Of a DNA stretch of 64,000 nt, positions 12,502-23,497 are shown in pieces; position 1 is the first letter of the stretch, and the number at the start of each line of letters is the position of its first letter. The notes under the pieces are model-generated. The model did not search any database. It worked only from the letters and a program-made list of their open reading frames with translations, and had not been told where the DNA came from. A program made the translations under genes and the position numbers. The DNA is from Bretschneidera sinensis (lineage: Eukaryota > Streptophyta > Magnoliopsida > Brassicales > Akaniaceae). Location: contig CM043702.1 of assembly GCA_023935145.1 (NCBI GenBank), forward strand, positions 79,224,320 to 79,288,319, in the 5' to 3' direction.

Positions 12502-13857
12502 ATGGCACAAACCTCCAATCTCTACAATCAAAATGTTAAAGAGGTTAATGCCAAGACTACTCGCAGTGGTAAGGAAATTGATGGACCCACTCTACCATCA
12601 AACTTGATTCCTAATACCATGAGTAACAAGGATGAAGCCCCCAAGGAACAAGCTGCCCATATCGATTCCATATCAGTGCCTTTCCCTCAAGCACTCCTTA
12701 AACCTAAGGAGAGAAATTCGGCATTAAAAGGTGAGATTCTTGAACAACTTAAGCAAGTTAAAATTAAACTTCCTTTTCTTCATGTCATAAAACAAGTTCC
12801 CAACTATGCTAAAGTCATTAAGGATCTATGCACACTCAAAATGAGGCACAATGTGAAGAAGACAGCATTTTTAATGGTGCAAGCAAGTGCTATAATTGAT
12901 AGTAAGACACCGCCCAAGTATAAAGATTCGGGCTGTCCTATGGTGGCTTGCCAAATTGGAAACAAAGCTTGTGGCCAAGCATTGCTAGATTTGGGGGCTA
13001 ATGTGAATCTTATGTCCTACTCTATGTACTTACAACTCGGTCTAGGTGAGATCAAACCAACTTCCTTGGTACTTCAACTAACGGATCGATCAGTAAGAAA
13101 ACCAAAAGGTATTGTGGAAGATGTTTTAGGGCAAATTGACAAGTTCTATTATCCTGTTGACTTTTTGGTGTTAGATACCATTTCTATTGTGAACACGGAG
13201 TCAAAAATTCCTTTGATACTTGGAAGACCATTCCTTGCCACCGCCAATGCCCTCATTAATTGTAGGAATGGTCTAATGACATTATCATTTGAAAATATGA
13301 CTCTAGAGGGGAATGTTTTTCGAGTCTCAAGGTAGCCACATGAAGAGAATGAGTGTTTCGACACTTACATGATCGATGAGCTTATTTTGGATGATGAGTA
13401 CATTAAAGATAATTCTAATTCTTTGGAATTCCTTCTTAATAATTTTGATTTTGATGATTCTTCAATTTATCCCCATGCCATTGATGTTGTTAATGTTTTT
13501 GATAAGTCGCAGGGATTTATTAAGAAATCATGGCAACCATGCTTTAAGGAGTTGCCTAAAGAGAGGGAAGCACCCAAACCATCTTCCGATGAGACACCAA
13601 TGCTTAATTTAGCTCTGCTACCCAAAGGGCTCTAACATGCCTTCTTAGGCCTAGATGATACCTTTCCAGTTATTATTTCTTCCGAACTTAGTGATGTGCA
13701 ATGTGATAAATTGTTGAATTTGTTAAAATAGCATAAATCTGCATTAGGTTGGACTATAGCTAACATAAAAGGTATTAGCCCTTTAATTTGTTCCCACAAG
13801 ATTTATCTAGAAGAATGAGCTAACCCTCGTAGAGACCCACAAAGAAGGCTAAATCCA
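12502..13857 (+). pseudogene. pol: Protease region of element O pol
   Basis: Aspartic protease of the retropepsin type. The catalytic motif LLDLGANVNLMS is at about 12985-13020, the Athila variant D-L-G-A. The flap-side motif ILGRPFLATANALI is at about 13217-13258. It opens with an Athila linker sequence containing TTRSGKEIDGP. A stop follows at 13333, after which the same frame continues as an acidic linker (13369-13635) with further stops, leading into RT. Confidence 0.82.
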
Positions 13858-15130
13858 ACTATGAAAGAGGTAGTTAAGAAAGAATTCTTAAAGCTATTAA
13901 ATGCGGGAATTATATATCCAATATCCGATAGTAAGTGGATTAGTCCAACTCAAGTAGTTCCTAAGAAAGCCGGGGTGACAGTGGTTGAAAATGAAGAGGG
14001 GGTGTTAGTATCAACTAAGGTAGTGACCGGGTGGCGTATGTGCATTGATTATAGGAAACTTAATTCGGCTACTCGGAAAGACCATTTTCGCCTTCCATTC
14101 ATAGATCAAATCTTAAAACGTGTGGCTGGTCATCCTTTTTATTGCTTTTTAGATAGGTATTTGGGATACTACCAAAGAGGAATTGCCTTAGAGGATCAAG
14201 AGAAGACCATCTTTACTTGTCCTTTTGGTACTTTTGCTTTTCGTAGAATGCCCTTTGTTTTGTGTAATGCACCGCCTACTTTTCAAAGATGCATGATGAG
14301 TATTTTTAGTGACATGGTTAAAAAAATGTATGGAAGTGTTTATGGATGATTTAACCGTATTTGGAACTTCTTTTGATTCATGTTTATCTAACTTGAAAAA
14401 CGTTTTGTGTAGGTGTGAAGAGAAGGGGCTTGTGCTTAATTGGGAGAAGTTCCATTTTATGGTGTCTTCCAGAATAGTTTTGGGCCATATAGTGTCCGAA
14501 AAGGGGATAGAAGTGGATAAATCAAAAATTGAATTAATCTCTAAACTACCTACTCCTAAGAATATTAAAGATGTAAGGTCTTTTCTAGGGTATGCCGAGT
14601 TTTATAGAAGGTTTATTCAAAATTTTAGTGCTATCTCTAGATCTTTATGTAACCTTTTGTTAAAGGATACCGAGTTTAAGTGGAGCCCCGAATGTGAGAA
14701 AGCCTTTAGTACACTTGTCTCTAAGCTTACAACTGCCCCTATTATGCAATCACCCGGATTTACCTTGCCTTTTGAGATTATGTGTGATGCTAGTGACTAT
14801 GCTTTAGGGGCTGTTTTAGGACAAAGAAGAGACGGAAAACCATTTGTTGTTTATTATGCTAGTAGAACCTTGAATCATTCTCAAATGATGTACACCACAA
14901 CCGAGAAAGAATTACTAGTTGTAGTATTTACATTGGATAAATTTCGCTCTTATTTAATTGGTCCACCTATCACTATATTCACGGATCACTCTGCTTTTAA
15001 ATTTCTTTTCTCAAAAACAGATGCTAAGACCCGTTTGATACGTTGGATTTTTCTTTTGCAGGAATCTGACTTGACCATCAAAGACAAGAAGGGAGTGGAA
15101 TATTTTGTGGCAGACCATCTATCTCGTTTG
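13858..15130 (+). pseudogene. pol: Reverse transcriptase and RNase H of element O
   Basis: RT runs from about 13861: WRMCIDYRKLNSATRKDHF near 14030-14090, CFLDRYLGYYQ near 14144-14175 (first catalytic Asp), and the FMDDLTVFG active-site box near 14340-14370. A frameshift lies just before FMDD, near 14310-14345. RNase H begins around 14730, with MCDASDYALG and TDHSAFKFL carrying two acidic residues and TEKELL between them carrying a third. It is a near-complete domain order with a normal Athila length. It should be inactive because of the upstream stops and the frameshift. Confidence 0.87.
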
Positions 15131-15676
15131 GAATTTAAGAATGATACAGACATTTTGCCCATTCACGAAGCCTTTCTGGATGAGAATTTATTTGCTATCC
15201 TTTGTCACACACCATGGTATGCGGACATTGCAAATTACTTGGTTTCCCGTCAAGTTCCATCTACATGGAGTGCACAAGATAAACATAAGTTTTTGGCTGA
15301 GGTAAAGAATTTTTATTGGAATGATCCTTATCTTTTTAAATATTGTCCCGATCAAATAATAAGAAGATGCATTCCAGATATGGAAATTGATAGTGTGTTA
15401 ACTTTTACTCTACCCTATGCTTGTGGCAGTCATTTTTCTATTAAAAAGACAACCGTAAAAAATTTACCATGTGGTTTTTATTGGCCTCCTTTAATCAAGG
15501 ATACTAATGAGTTTTGTTATTCATGTGAAAGATGTCAAAAGCTAGGTTCATTGTCCCACTGTCATATGATGCCTCTCAACCCAATCTTAGTGGTGGAAAT
15601 CTTTGATTGTTGGGGGATTGATTTTATGGGACCATTCCCATCTTTTTTTGGGTATCTTTACATTTTGCTTACCATT
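15131..15676 (+). pseudogene. pol: Integrase of element O, part 1
   Basis: The N-terminal integrase covers the zinc-binding region (CGSHFSIKKT, then CYSCERCQKL, CxxC visible) and the first catalytic Asp in GIDFMGPF near 15617-15640. It is cut at 15676 by insertion of element A, and the frame resumes at 26074. The duplicated CCATT makes the join exact: ILLTI runs into DYVSKWVEA. Confidence 0.88.
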
Positions 15677-16959
15677 TGATAAGTGCTTAAATAGTCATAT
15701 TTAAGCCCCCTAATTTACAGTTGTTAGGTCCTTAGTTGTGTTATTTCACTTTATTTTATGTATCTTCTGGGTTTTCTATGTTTTGTAGGTTTTTAAATAA
15801 AATGAACCACTTTGGGAGCTGTTGGGCATAAAAGAGCAAAGAGCTGCTACCTGCACTGCGATCAAGCGCAGAAGCAGTGCGATCGAGCGCACTTGCGCAC
15901 GAGCGCAACATCCCGCGATCGAGCGCATACATGCCATCCCACATCGACTAGAAGTACTTTACAGCACCAAATGCGCTCGAGCGCACCAAGCTGTGATCGA
16001 GCGCACTCGGGCAAAATCCCACACCGGTTAGAAAACACATAGTACTCCAGGAGTTTCCCTATAAAAGCCCCTCTCCACTTCAGCTTTGGGAATCATCTAG
16101 AAGCAGATCTAGAGAGCCTTTAGGAGCAATCTAGAGGGCCTTTAGGAGCAATCCAGAGGGCCTTTAGGAGCAATATAGAGAACTTTTGGAGGGAAAGCTG
16201 AGGAATCTCCGAAGCTTTGCTACCAAGGGGGAGATCATTGAAAGGCTGGAGGTAACTCAAGAAAGCATGAGCCCCATGGCCAACTAATCTTCAAGCAAGG
16301 CAAAGGGATGCATCCCTAGGTGTAGTTGTTCTTATTTTCATTTCTTGATTCAGTTGTAGTATGGATATATTATCATTAAACATTGTTATGATTTACTTTT
16401 TAATCTAATCAGAAGATTTCCCCTTAGTCTGGTGATTGTATCCTTCTCCCCCATATAAGTCTAGTCATGCTCTTCTTATGTGATGTTGTTAAGGTGTGAT
16501 TGAGTCCGATAGATTTCTCTTATAGATTTTTCCATTACTACAGTATTGTCATTATGATATATTATTGTTTCTTGATAATCTATAAGTTAGGTCATGTGTG
16601 CTTGAAAGTAAAGAGTATTTCATAACAATTGCATTAGGGTTTATATATGTGCTTTGATTGAATATTTGTCAATTGCTTGTTTGGGATGTGAAACTTGCAT
16701 TCAAGATAAAAACAATTGAATTAAGACTGGAATAAGGCAACAATCCTAGGGAGGATTCCCGGAACCTTGTTACTTCCATCGTAGTTTTCATTACAATTAC
16801 ACAATTCTCATATCACTTTACTTTATTATTCAAATTCTCTCGTTCAACTTTTATCGTTCGTGTTAAGGATTACACCTCTCCTTGTAGTTCATGTTTCCCT
16901 GTGGAATCGACACCCCAAAGCTGTGCTACAACTACCACGTTATACTTTGGGCATAATCA
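15677..16959 (+). repeat. 5' LTR of element A
   Basis: The LTR runs from TGATAAGTGCTTAAATAG to GCATAATCA. It has a TATA box (CTATAAAAG) at about 16060 and a cluster of CG-rich GCGATCGAGCGCA-type motifs at 15845-16010. An 18-22 bp GGCCTTTAGGAGCAAT unit is repeated three times at about 16110-16175. Confidence 0.9.
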
Positions 16960-16964
16960 AATTT

Positions 16965-16982
16965 TGGCGCCATTGCCGGGGA
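16965..16982 (+). other. Primer-binding site of A (tRNA-Asp)
   Basis: TGGCGCCATTGCCGGGGA matches the complement of the plant tRNA-Asp 3' end at 17 of 18 positions and starts 5 bases after the LTR. Confidence 0.9.
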
Positions 16983-17516
16983 GACGCGCTTAAGAACAAG
17001 GAAGATTGTCAACTTTGAGACAAGACGGTAAAAGAATTACAGATATTTTTTCCTTTCAGCAGTTTGTAAAGGCAATAACTTCATTCCTTCTTTTAGCTTG
17101 CTACGTTAATTTTTTATTTTATTTTATTTTATTCTTTCTTTTTATAGGATTTTTATCATTTTGTGATCTTGCATGCCTAGATATAGAGACCCTTTGGGAA
17201 GATTTGCTTGTAGGCCTGTGCTAGAGTTAGAATTAAACTTTTTAAACCCTTTATTTGATAATCCATCTAGTCTTGAGGAAATGAGTGAACACGAAGATTA
17301 ACCTACTAGGACCCTTCAGGATTACCTCCACCCTACACGCACAGCCACACCATCTTGCATCATGTTTCCAGCTAATAGTCCCCAACTAGATCTTAAAACA
17401 GGGATGATACAGTTACTCCCTACATTTCATGGCATGGAAAATGAAAACCTATATGTGCACATTAGGGAGTTTGAGGAAGTAGTTGCGACTTTTCATAGTC
17501 AAGGTGCAACCACTGA

Positions 17517-18465
17517 CAGTGTTTTCAGAGGCGAGGGCGTTGGGTGAGGCGTTTTGCCTCAATGAGGCGAGGCGTAAGCCCCGAGGCGTTGGGGCGTAAG
17601 TCTTTTGAAACGTTGGGGCGTTTTGAATAAAATAATATTAATTAAATTATAAAAATACTAAAAAATTGAAATATTATAAATAAATTAATTATCAATAAAT
17701 TTTACTAACTTAAAACCTATTAATGAATATTTATCAAAATATTTCATAAATAAACATTCACATCACAAACACAATATTAAGTGGTTGTTGTTTACACACT
17801 TACAATAATATAACAAATTCACATAAATCTCATCTTTTATCAATAAATCATAAATCACACTCCAAAAATCAAATTCTAATTTTCAGATTGACCAATCTAT
17901 TCATCACAAGACACAAACACGTTCCAAATTCCAACAAATATAAAAATAACACAATATTAATTGTCAAATGTTTACTGATTAGTGTTTACACTTACATTGG
18001 TATAACAAATTCACATATATAAATCTATTAAAAGCAACAAATTAGATAGCATAGATAATGCAATCTTAATGATGTTATAAAATAATATTAATAAAATGTA
18101 GAGTATATAATATAGAGCTTATTAATGAATTTGTTAATCAATGGAAACAACGGAGGAAAAAAAAAAGAAGAAAACAGTGGAAACAAAGGGGAAAAGAAAA
18201 AAAAAAGGAAACAGAGGAAGAAGAAAAAAAAAGGAAACAGATGAGGGAAAAAAAAAACAGCAGGTGACAAACGCACCTGCCAGGAATCGAAACAGGGCTG
18301 TAAGGCAGGGAAAACAGTAACCTACCACTAGAGCACTGGTGCCTGATTGTGGAAATGTTACTAACAAACATATATATAGAATATACGCCCCAACAATCAC
18401 ACCTCTGGGCTTTTTTGTCGGATTTCACCCCGGGGCGCATCCCAAACCCGTTTTTTAAATCACTA
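17517..18465. mobile_element. Non-autonomous hAT-like DNA transposon in A gag
   Basis: This 949-bp insert starts CAGTGTTTTCAGAGGCG. Its other end, on the minus strand, starts TAGTGATTTAAAAAACGGG, a short imperfect terminal inverted repeat of hAT style. The flanks ACCACTGA (17509-17516) and ACTGCTGA (18466-18473) match at 6 of 8 positions, fitting an 8-bp hAT duplication. Its subterminal sequence is full of GAGGCG and GGGGCG motifs. No transposase is present. The gag frame on both sides confirms it is an insertion. Confidence 0.78.
18272..18342 (-). pseudogene. tRNA-Gly(GCC)-like sequence inside the hAT-like element
   Basis: On the minus strand the sequence opens GCACCAGTGCTCTAGTGGTA, nearly the 5' half of plant tRNA-Gly(GCC) including the A box. 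It contains CCCTGCC at the anticodon-arm position and ends with a TTTCGATTCC B-box-like block and GGTGC, which can pair with the 5' end. The T-stem and anticodon stem are mismatched and a few bases are inserted, so it looks like a decayed tRNA or tRNA-derived segment rather than a working gene. Confidence 0.6.
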
Positions 18466-19517
18466 ACTGCTGACATTGTGAGACTTAAGTTCTTTCTTTT
18501 CGCTTTGAAGGATATAGCTAAGAGTTGGCTATACTCACTAAGACCACGATCTATTGGGTCATGGACTGAGATGACTCGGGTCTTCTTTAATAAATACTTT
18601 CCCCAACATAAGACCAATGCTTGAAAAAGGCAAATCTCCACCTTTGCACAAAAGGACAGTGAGACTTTGTATCAATCTTGGGAGAGTTCTAAGGAGTTGA
18701 TGAGTATGTGCCCTCACCATGGGTATGAAAATTGGCGTTTAGTGAGCTATTTCTATGAGGGTCTTACCTATAGAGAGCGCCAATTTGTAGAGATGATGTG
18801 TAATGGTGAATTTCTGCAAAAAGACCCTGATGAGGCTATTGAATACCTCAATGAGCTTGCTGAGAAAGCTCACATATGGACTGGACCTAGTGCTACTGAA
18901 AGCACAAATAGGTCACGACCTATAGGAAACCCGAGTGGTGGAGGAATATACCATCTTAGGGAAGAAGATAACCTGAAAGCTAAGGTCGAAATGCTCACTA
19001 GGGAGTTAGATGCATTAAAAACCAAAGGCTTAAAGCAAACACATGTGGCTAATCATGCGGAGTCTTTGGAGCCATGCTTTGTGTGTGGCGGGGTAGGTCA
19101 TCCCGCTCAAGAGTGCCATACATTTTTTGATATGAGAGGGCTGTATGAAGAACAATATAATGCCTTAGGCATGTACAAGAAGCCTCTAGCACCCTTCTCT
19201 AACATTTATAATCTGGGGTGGCGAAATCACCCCAACTTCAGCTAGAAATCTGAAAATCAGTAGCACGCACAACCCCCTAGACATACCCAGCACTTTATCA
19301 TGCACTCTCATCCTCTAGGAACTCTTTAGAAGACACCTTACATACTTTTATAGAGGCACAAGGTAAGACAAACCAAAGGTGTGAGGCATTAATTACGCAT
19401 GTTGTTGAAGAGAACAAAGAAATTAGGAGCCAAGTGTCCAAATTAATGGGCTCCTTAAGTGTGACTGAGTGAGGTAAGTTCGCTTCCCAAGCCCAGTCCA
19501 TACCTTACGGTCAACAT

Positions 19518-20783
19518 ATGGCACAAGAAAATTTGAAAGATGTAAATGCCATTATGACCCGAAGTGGTAAGTCACTACACATCCCACCAATGAATAAATC
19601 CGAGGATGTGGAAAAGGGTCAAGCTAGTAGTGATGCTGAGCTACCCAAGAACCCTGAAGTGACCAAAAGTCCTGTTAAGGCACCATTCCCTCAAGCCTTA
19701 GAATCAAACAAGAAAAATCTAGACCTAAACAATGAAATCCTAGAGAACTTAAGGCAAATGAAACTTAATCTTTCTCTTTTGCATGTGATTAAACAAGTTC
19801 CTACCTATGCAAAAGTTCTCAAGGATTTATGCACAATTAAGAGAAAGCACCATGTCAAGAAAACAACATTCCTAACTGAGCAAGTTAGTGCTTTAATTGA
19901 GCAAATAATTCCCCCAAAATACAAGGATCCGGGATGTCCTACCATTGCTTGTAGCATTGGAAATCATGAGGTCGGACAAGCCTTGCTAGATTTAGGAGCT
20001 AGTGTAAACCTGATGCCATTTTCTATTTATTTACAGCTAAAATTGGGAGAAATCAAACCAACCGGCGTGGTATTGCAATTAGCTTACCGTTCAGTCAAAG
20101 TACCCCGGGGTGTGGTAGACGATGTGTTGATTCAAATTGATAAATTTTATTATCCTGTTGATTTCTTAATCCTTGATACTACTTCTGCTGTTGACACTAA
20201 CTCTAAAATTCCTTTGATTTTGGGTTGACCTTTCCTTGCTACTGCAAATGCTCTAATTAATTGTAGGAATGGACTCATGAAGCTGTCCTTTGGAAACATG
20301 ACCCTCGAGGTGAACATTTTCAATGTTGCAAAACAGCCCAAAGATGAGGACAAGAACCACCAATTATATATGATCGAGTCACTCATCGATAGCGGAGTTT
20401 CCATAGCTCATGATTTTGATCCTCTTGAATATTTTCTTGATAATTCTAAGATTGATCCTATTAATGATAAATATGATATAATTGATATTTGTGCTGCTTT
20501 TGACTAATCCCAGGATTATGGCACTCGGGCATGGCAACCAAAGTTTAAGGAGTTGCCCGAAATAAGCAAGAAACAAATTTCCTCAAGTATGGCAGCACCT
20601 AAAGTTAAATTGAAGCCACTACCCAAGAGTTTAAAGCATATCTTTCTCGGTCCAGGTGATACTTTTCCTGTTATTATCTCCTCTGAATTATTTGAGACCC
20701 AAGGTGAGAAATTAATTCAAACCTTAAATGCACATAAATCAGCCTTAGGTTGGAGCATGGCTGATTTAAAAGGTATAAATTAG
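19518..20783 (+). pseudogene. pol: Protease region of element A pol
   Basis: The region begins MAQENLKDVNAIMTRSGK, the same linker start as in O. The retropepsin motif LLDLGASVNLMP is near 19983-20018. The ILG-PFLATANALI motif near 20217-20260 has a stop replacing the conserved Arg codon (20226-20228). An acidic linker and a KELPEISKK segment lead to RT, with a stop at about 20505. Confidence 0.82.
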
Positions 20784-20808
20784 CCTTATTTGTTCACATA
20801 AAATAAAT

Positions 20809-22130
20809 TTGGATGAAGGAACTAGTCCTCATAGACACCCTCAACGTAGGCGTAACCCCACTATGAAAGAAGTAGTGAAAAATGAAGTGCTAAAACTATT
20901 AGATTCGGGAATTATATATCCCATAGTTGATAGTAAATGGGTAAGTCCTACGCAAGTCATTCCTAAAAAATCCGGGGTCATTGTGGTAAAGAATGACCTA
21001 GGAGAGTTAGTCCCTACCAAGCTTGTGACCAGGTGGCGTATGTGCATTAATTATAGAAAATTAAATGCTGCCACCCGAAAAGACCACTTTCCACTCCCTT
21101 TTTATTGATCAAATTCTTGAGTGTGTAGCTGGTCATCCTTTTTACTGTTTTCTAGATGGTTATTATGGTTATTATCAAATTGAAATTGCATTAGAAGGCG
21201 AAGAAAAAACCACTTTCACTTGTCCCTTTGGCACCTATGCTTTTCTTAGAATGCCATTTGGATTGTGTAAGGCCCCTACCACTTTTCAACGTTGCATGAT
21301 GAGTATTTTTAGTGACATGGTTGAAAATTGCATGGAAGATTTTATGGATGACCTAACTGTTTTTGGATCTTCATTTGATGCATGCTTAATGAATTTAGAA
21401 AGAGTGTTGATTCGCTGTGAGGAGAAAGAATTGGTTTTAAATTGGAAAAAATGTCATTTCATGGTACCATCCGATATTGTTTTAGGGCATATTGCCTTTT
21501 CTAAAGGAATACAGGTTGATCAATCTAAGATTGAATTAATCTCTAAATTACCTATCCCTAAGACAATAAAGGATATAAGATCTTTCCTTGGTCATGCTAG
21601 TTTTTATAGGAGGTTCATACAAAATTTTTTGAACATATCTAGACCACTATATACCCTCCTAGTTAAAGACATCCCCTTTGAGTGGACTCAAGCTTGTCAA
21701 GAGACCTTTAAAACACTGATTGGCAAGCTTACTTCAGCACCTATAATGCAGTCACCTGATTGGACTTTACTCTTTTAAATCATGTGTGATGCTAGTGACT
21801 ATGTTGTAGGTGTCAGCGAAGGGAGGGGAAACCTTTTGTCATTTACTATGCTAGTAAAACTTTAAATAGTGCTCAAATGAACTACTCCAACACTAAAAAA
21901 GAATTGCTAGCTGTAGTATTTGCTTTGGATAAATTTCGTGCCTATTTAATTGGTTCTCCTATCCTTATTTTTACAGATCATGCAGCCCTCAAGTACCTTC
22001 TTACAAAGAAGGATGCTAAGGTAAGACTAATATGATGGATCCTACTTCTACAAGAATTTGACATCACCATCAAAGACAAGAAAGGAGTAGAGAATGTAGT
22101 GGCTGACCATCTTTCAAGGCTCACATTTGA
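20809..22130 (+). pseudogene. pol: RT and RNase H of element A
   Basis: RT contains WRMCINYRKLNAATRKDHF (20.99-21.09 kb), CFLDGYYGYYQIEIAL near 21150, the FMDDLTVFG active site near 21340, and RSFLGHASFYRRF near 21580. A frameshift lies near 21090, just after KDHF. RNase H starts near 21780 after a stop (TTTTAA). It shows CDASDYV, then a small deletion, KKELLAVVFALDKF and TDHAALKYL, ending in ADHLSRL. The domain is otherwise normal in length. Confidence 0.85.
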
Positions 22131-22139
22131 GGACACCTC

Positions 22140-23497
22140 TGATGACATGCCAATGAAAGATGACTTTCCCGATGAGCATTTACTCTCTGTTACTTCCTTA
22201 CCAGGGTTTGCTCACATCGTGAATTATTTGGCTACAGGTGAGATACCAATAGATTGGAACACTCAAGACAAGAGGAAATTCTTATATGAGGTATGTAATT
22301 TTTATTGGGATGATCCCTACCTTTTCAAGTACTACCCTGACCAAATTTTAAGGCGTTGCATCCCTAATGAAGAGATTGCTAACGTCTTGGAATTTTGTCA
22401 TTCCCAAGCTTGTGGAGGCCACTTTTCAATGAAAAAAAACACCTATAAAAATTCTGCAGTGTGGATTTTATTGGCCTACCTTGTTTAAAGATGCAAACAT
22501 CTATTGTCGCTCATATGAGAAGTGTTAGAAGTTAGGAGCTGTGTCTCACCGAAATATGATGCCCTTAAACCCTATTTTAGTGGTTGAAATCTTTGATTGT
22601 TGGGGCATTGATTTTATGGGACCCTTTCCTCCTTCCTTCGGATACCAATATATCATCGTGGCAATAGATTATGAATCTAAATGGGTAGAGGCAGCAGCTT
22701 GCCGAAGCAACGATAATAGAACGGTAATTAAATTTCTTAAAGAAAATGTGTTATTTCGATTTGGTACCCCACATGCTATAATTAGTGATTGAGGTACACA
22801 TTTTTGCAACCGTTCTTTTGAAGCTTTGATGAGAAAATATGGGGTGTTACATAAAATTTCTACTACCTACCACCCTCAGACTAGTGGACAAGTAAAGCTT
22901 GCTAATAGGGAAATTAAACAAATTTTAGAAAAAACGGTTAACCCGGAGCGCAAGGATTGGTCTTTGAGACTAGTTAATGCACTTTGGGCTTACCGTATAG
23001 CCTTTAAAACTACCTTAAGTATGTCACCTTATCGGCTTATTTTTGGAAAGCCTTACCACTTACCTGTAGAGCTCGAGCATCGAGCTTATTGGGCCATCAA
23101 GTCTTTTAATCTTGACATAGATGAGGCGAGTAAGCTTAGGAAATATTAGTTGACCGAGTTAGAGGAATTAAGAAACGATGCTTATGAGAACTCTAGAATC
23201 TATAAGGCTAAAATGAAAGTATTCCATGACAAAAACATTTTGAGGAAAACATTTAAACCTAATGATCGGGTGTTCTTATACGATTCTAGACTCCATAAGC
23301 ACCCAGGCAAACTTCGATAGAGGTGGACCAGCCCTTTTATAGCCAAAAATGCTTTTGAAAATGGGGCGGTAGAAATAGAAGATACTAGGGATGGTCGGAC
23401 TTTTAAAGTAAATAGTTAGCGTCTTAAGATTTTAATTGATAGGCAAGATCCTGAGGTGGAAGACATTCCACTAATGGATCTGGTCTATTCACCTTGA
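22140..23497 (+). pseudogene. pol: Integrase of element A
   Basis: The zinc-binding part (SQACGGHFSMKK) is followed by the core: GIDFMGPF near 22605 (first Asp), IISD near 22785 with a stop directly after it (second Asp), and [12 protein letters not shown] near 22880. At that last motif the catalytic Glu seen in element D ([12 protein letters not shown]) is a Lys. The C-terminal part ([16 protein letters not shown], then HPGKL, then the VYSP end at 23497) is intact apart from stops. The enzyme is inactive on several grounds. Confidence 0.86.

Larger units (their letters stand above)
17173..19245 (+). pseudogene. gag: gag of element A, split by an hAT-like insertion
   Basis: The reading frame starts at ATG 17173 (MPRYRDPLGRF) and runs through LHPTRTATPSC and YVHIREFEEVVATF up to GATTD, where the hAT-like element enters at 17517. 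Gag resumes at about 18474 (DIVRLKFFLFALKD) and continues through WLYSLRPRSIGSW and CPHHGYENWR to a zinc knuckle CFVCGGVGHPAQEC at about 19077-19120. It ends in GWRNHPNFS then a stop at 19245. There are stops near 17299 and 18622. Compared with O, domain order and spacing are preserved once the insertion is ignored. Confidence 0.87.

Noticed and set aside
18272..18342. Functional tRNA-Gly gene
   Set aside because: The T-stem and anticodon stem are mismatched and the arms contain insertions, so it is listed only as a tRNA-like pseudogene.
18134..18641. Minus-strand Phe-rich frames resembling membrane segments
   Set aside because: They derive from A/G-rich runs inside the hAT-like element and from the reverse strand of gag.
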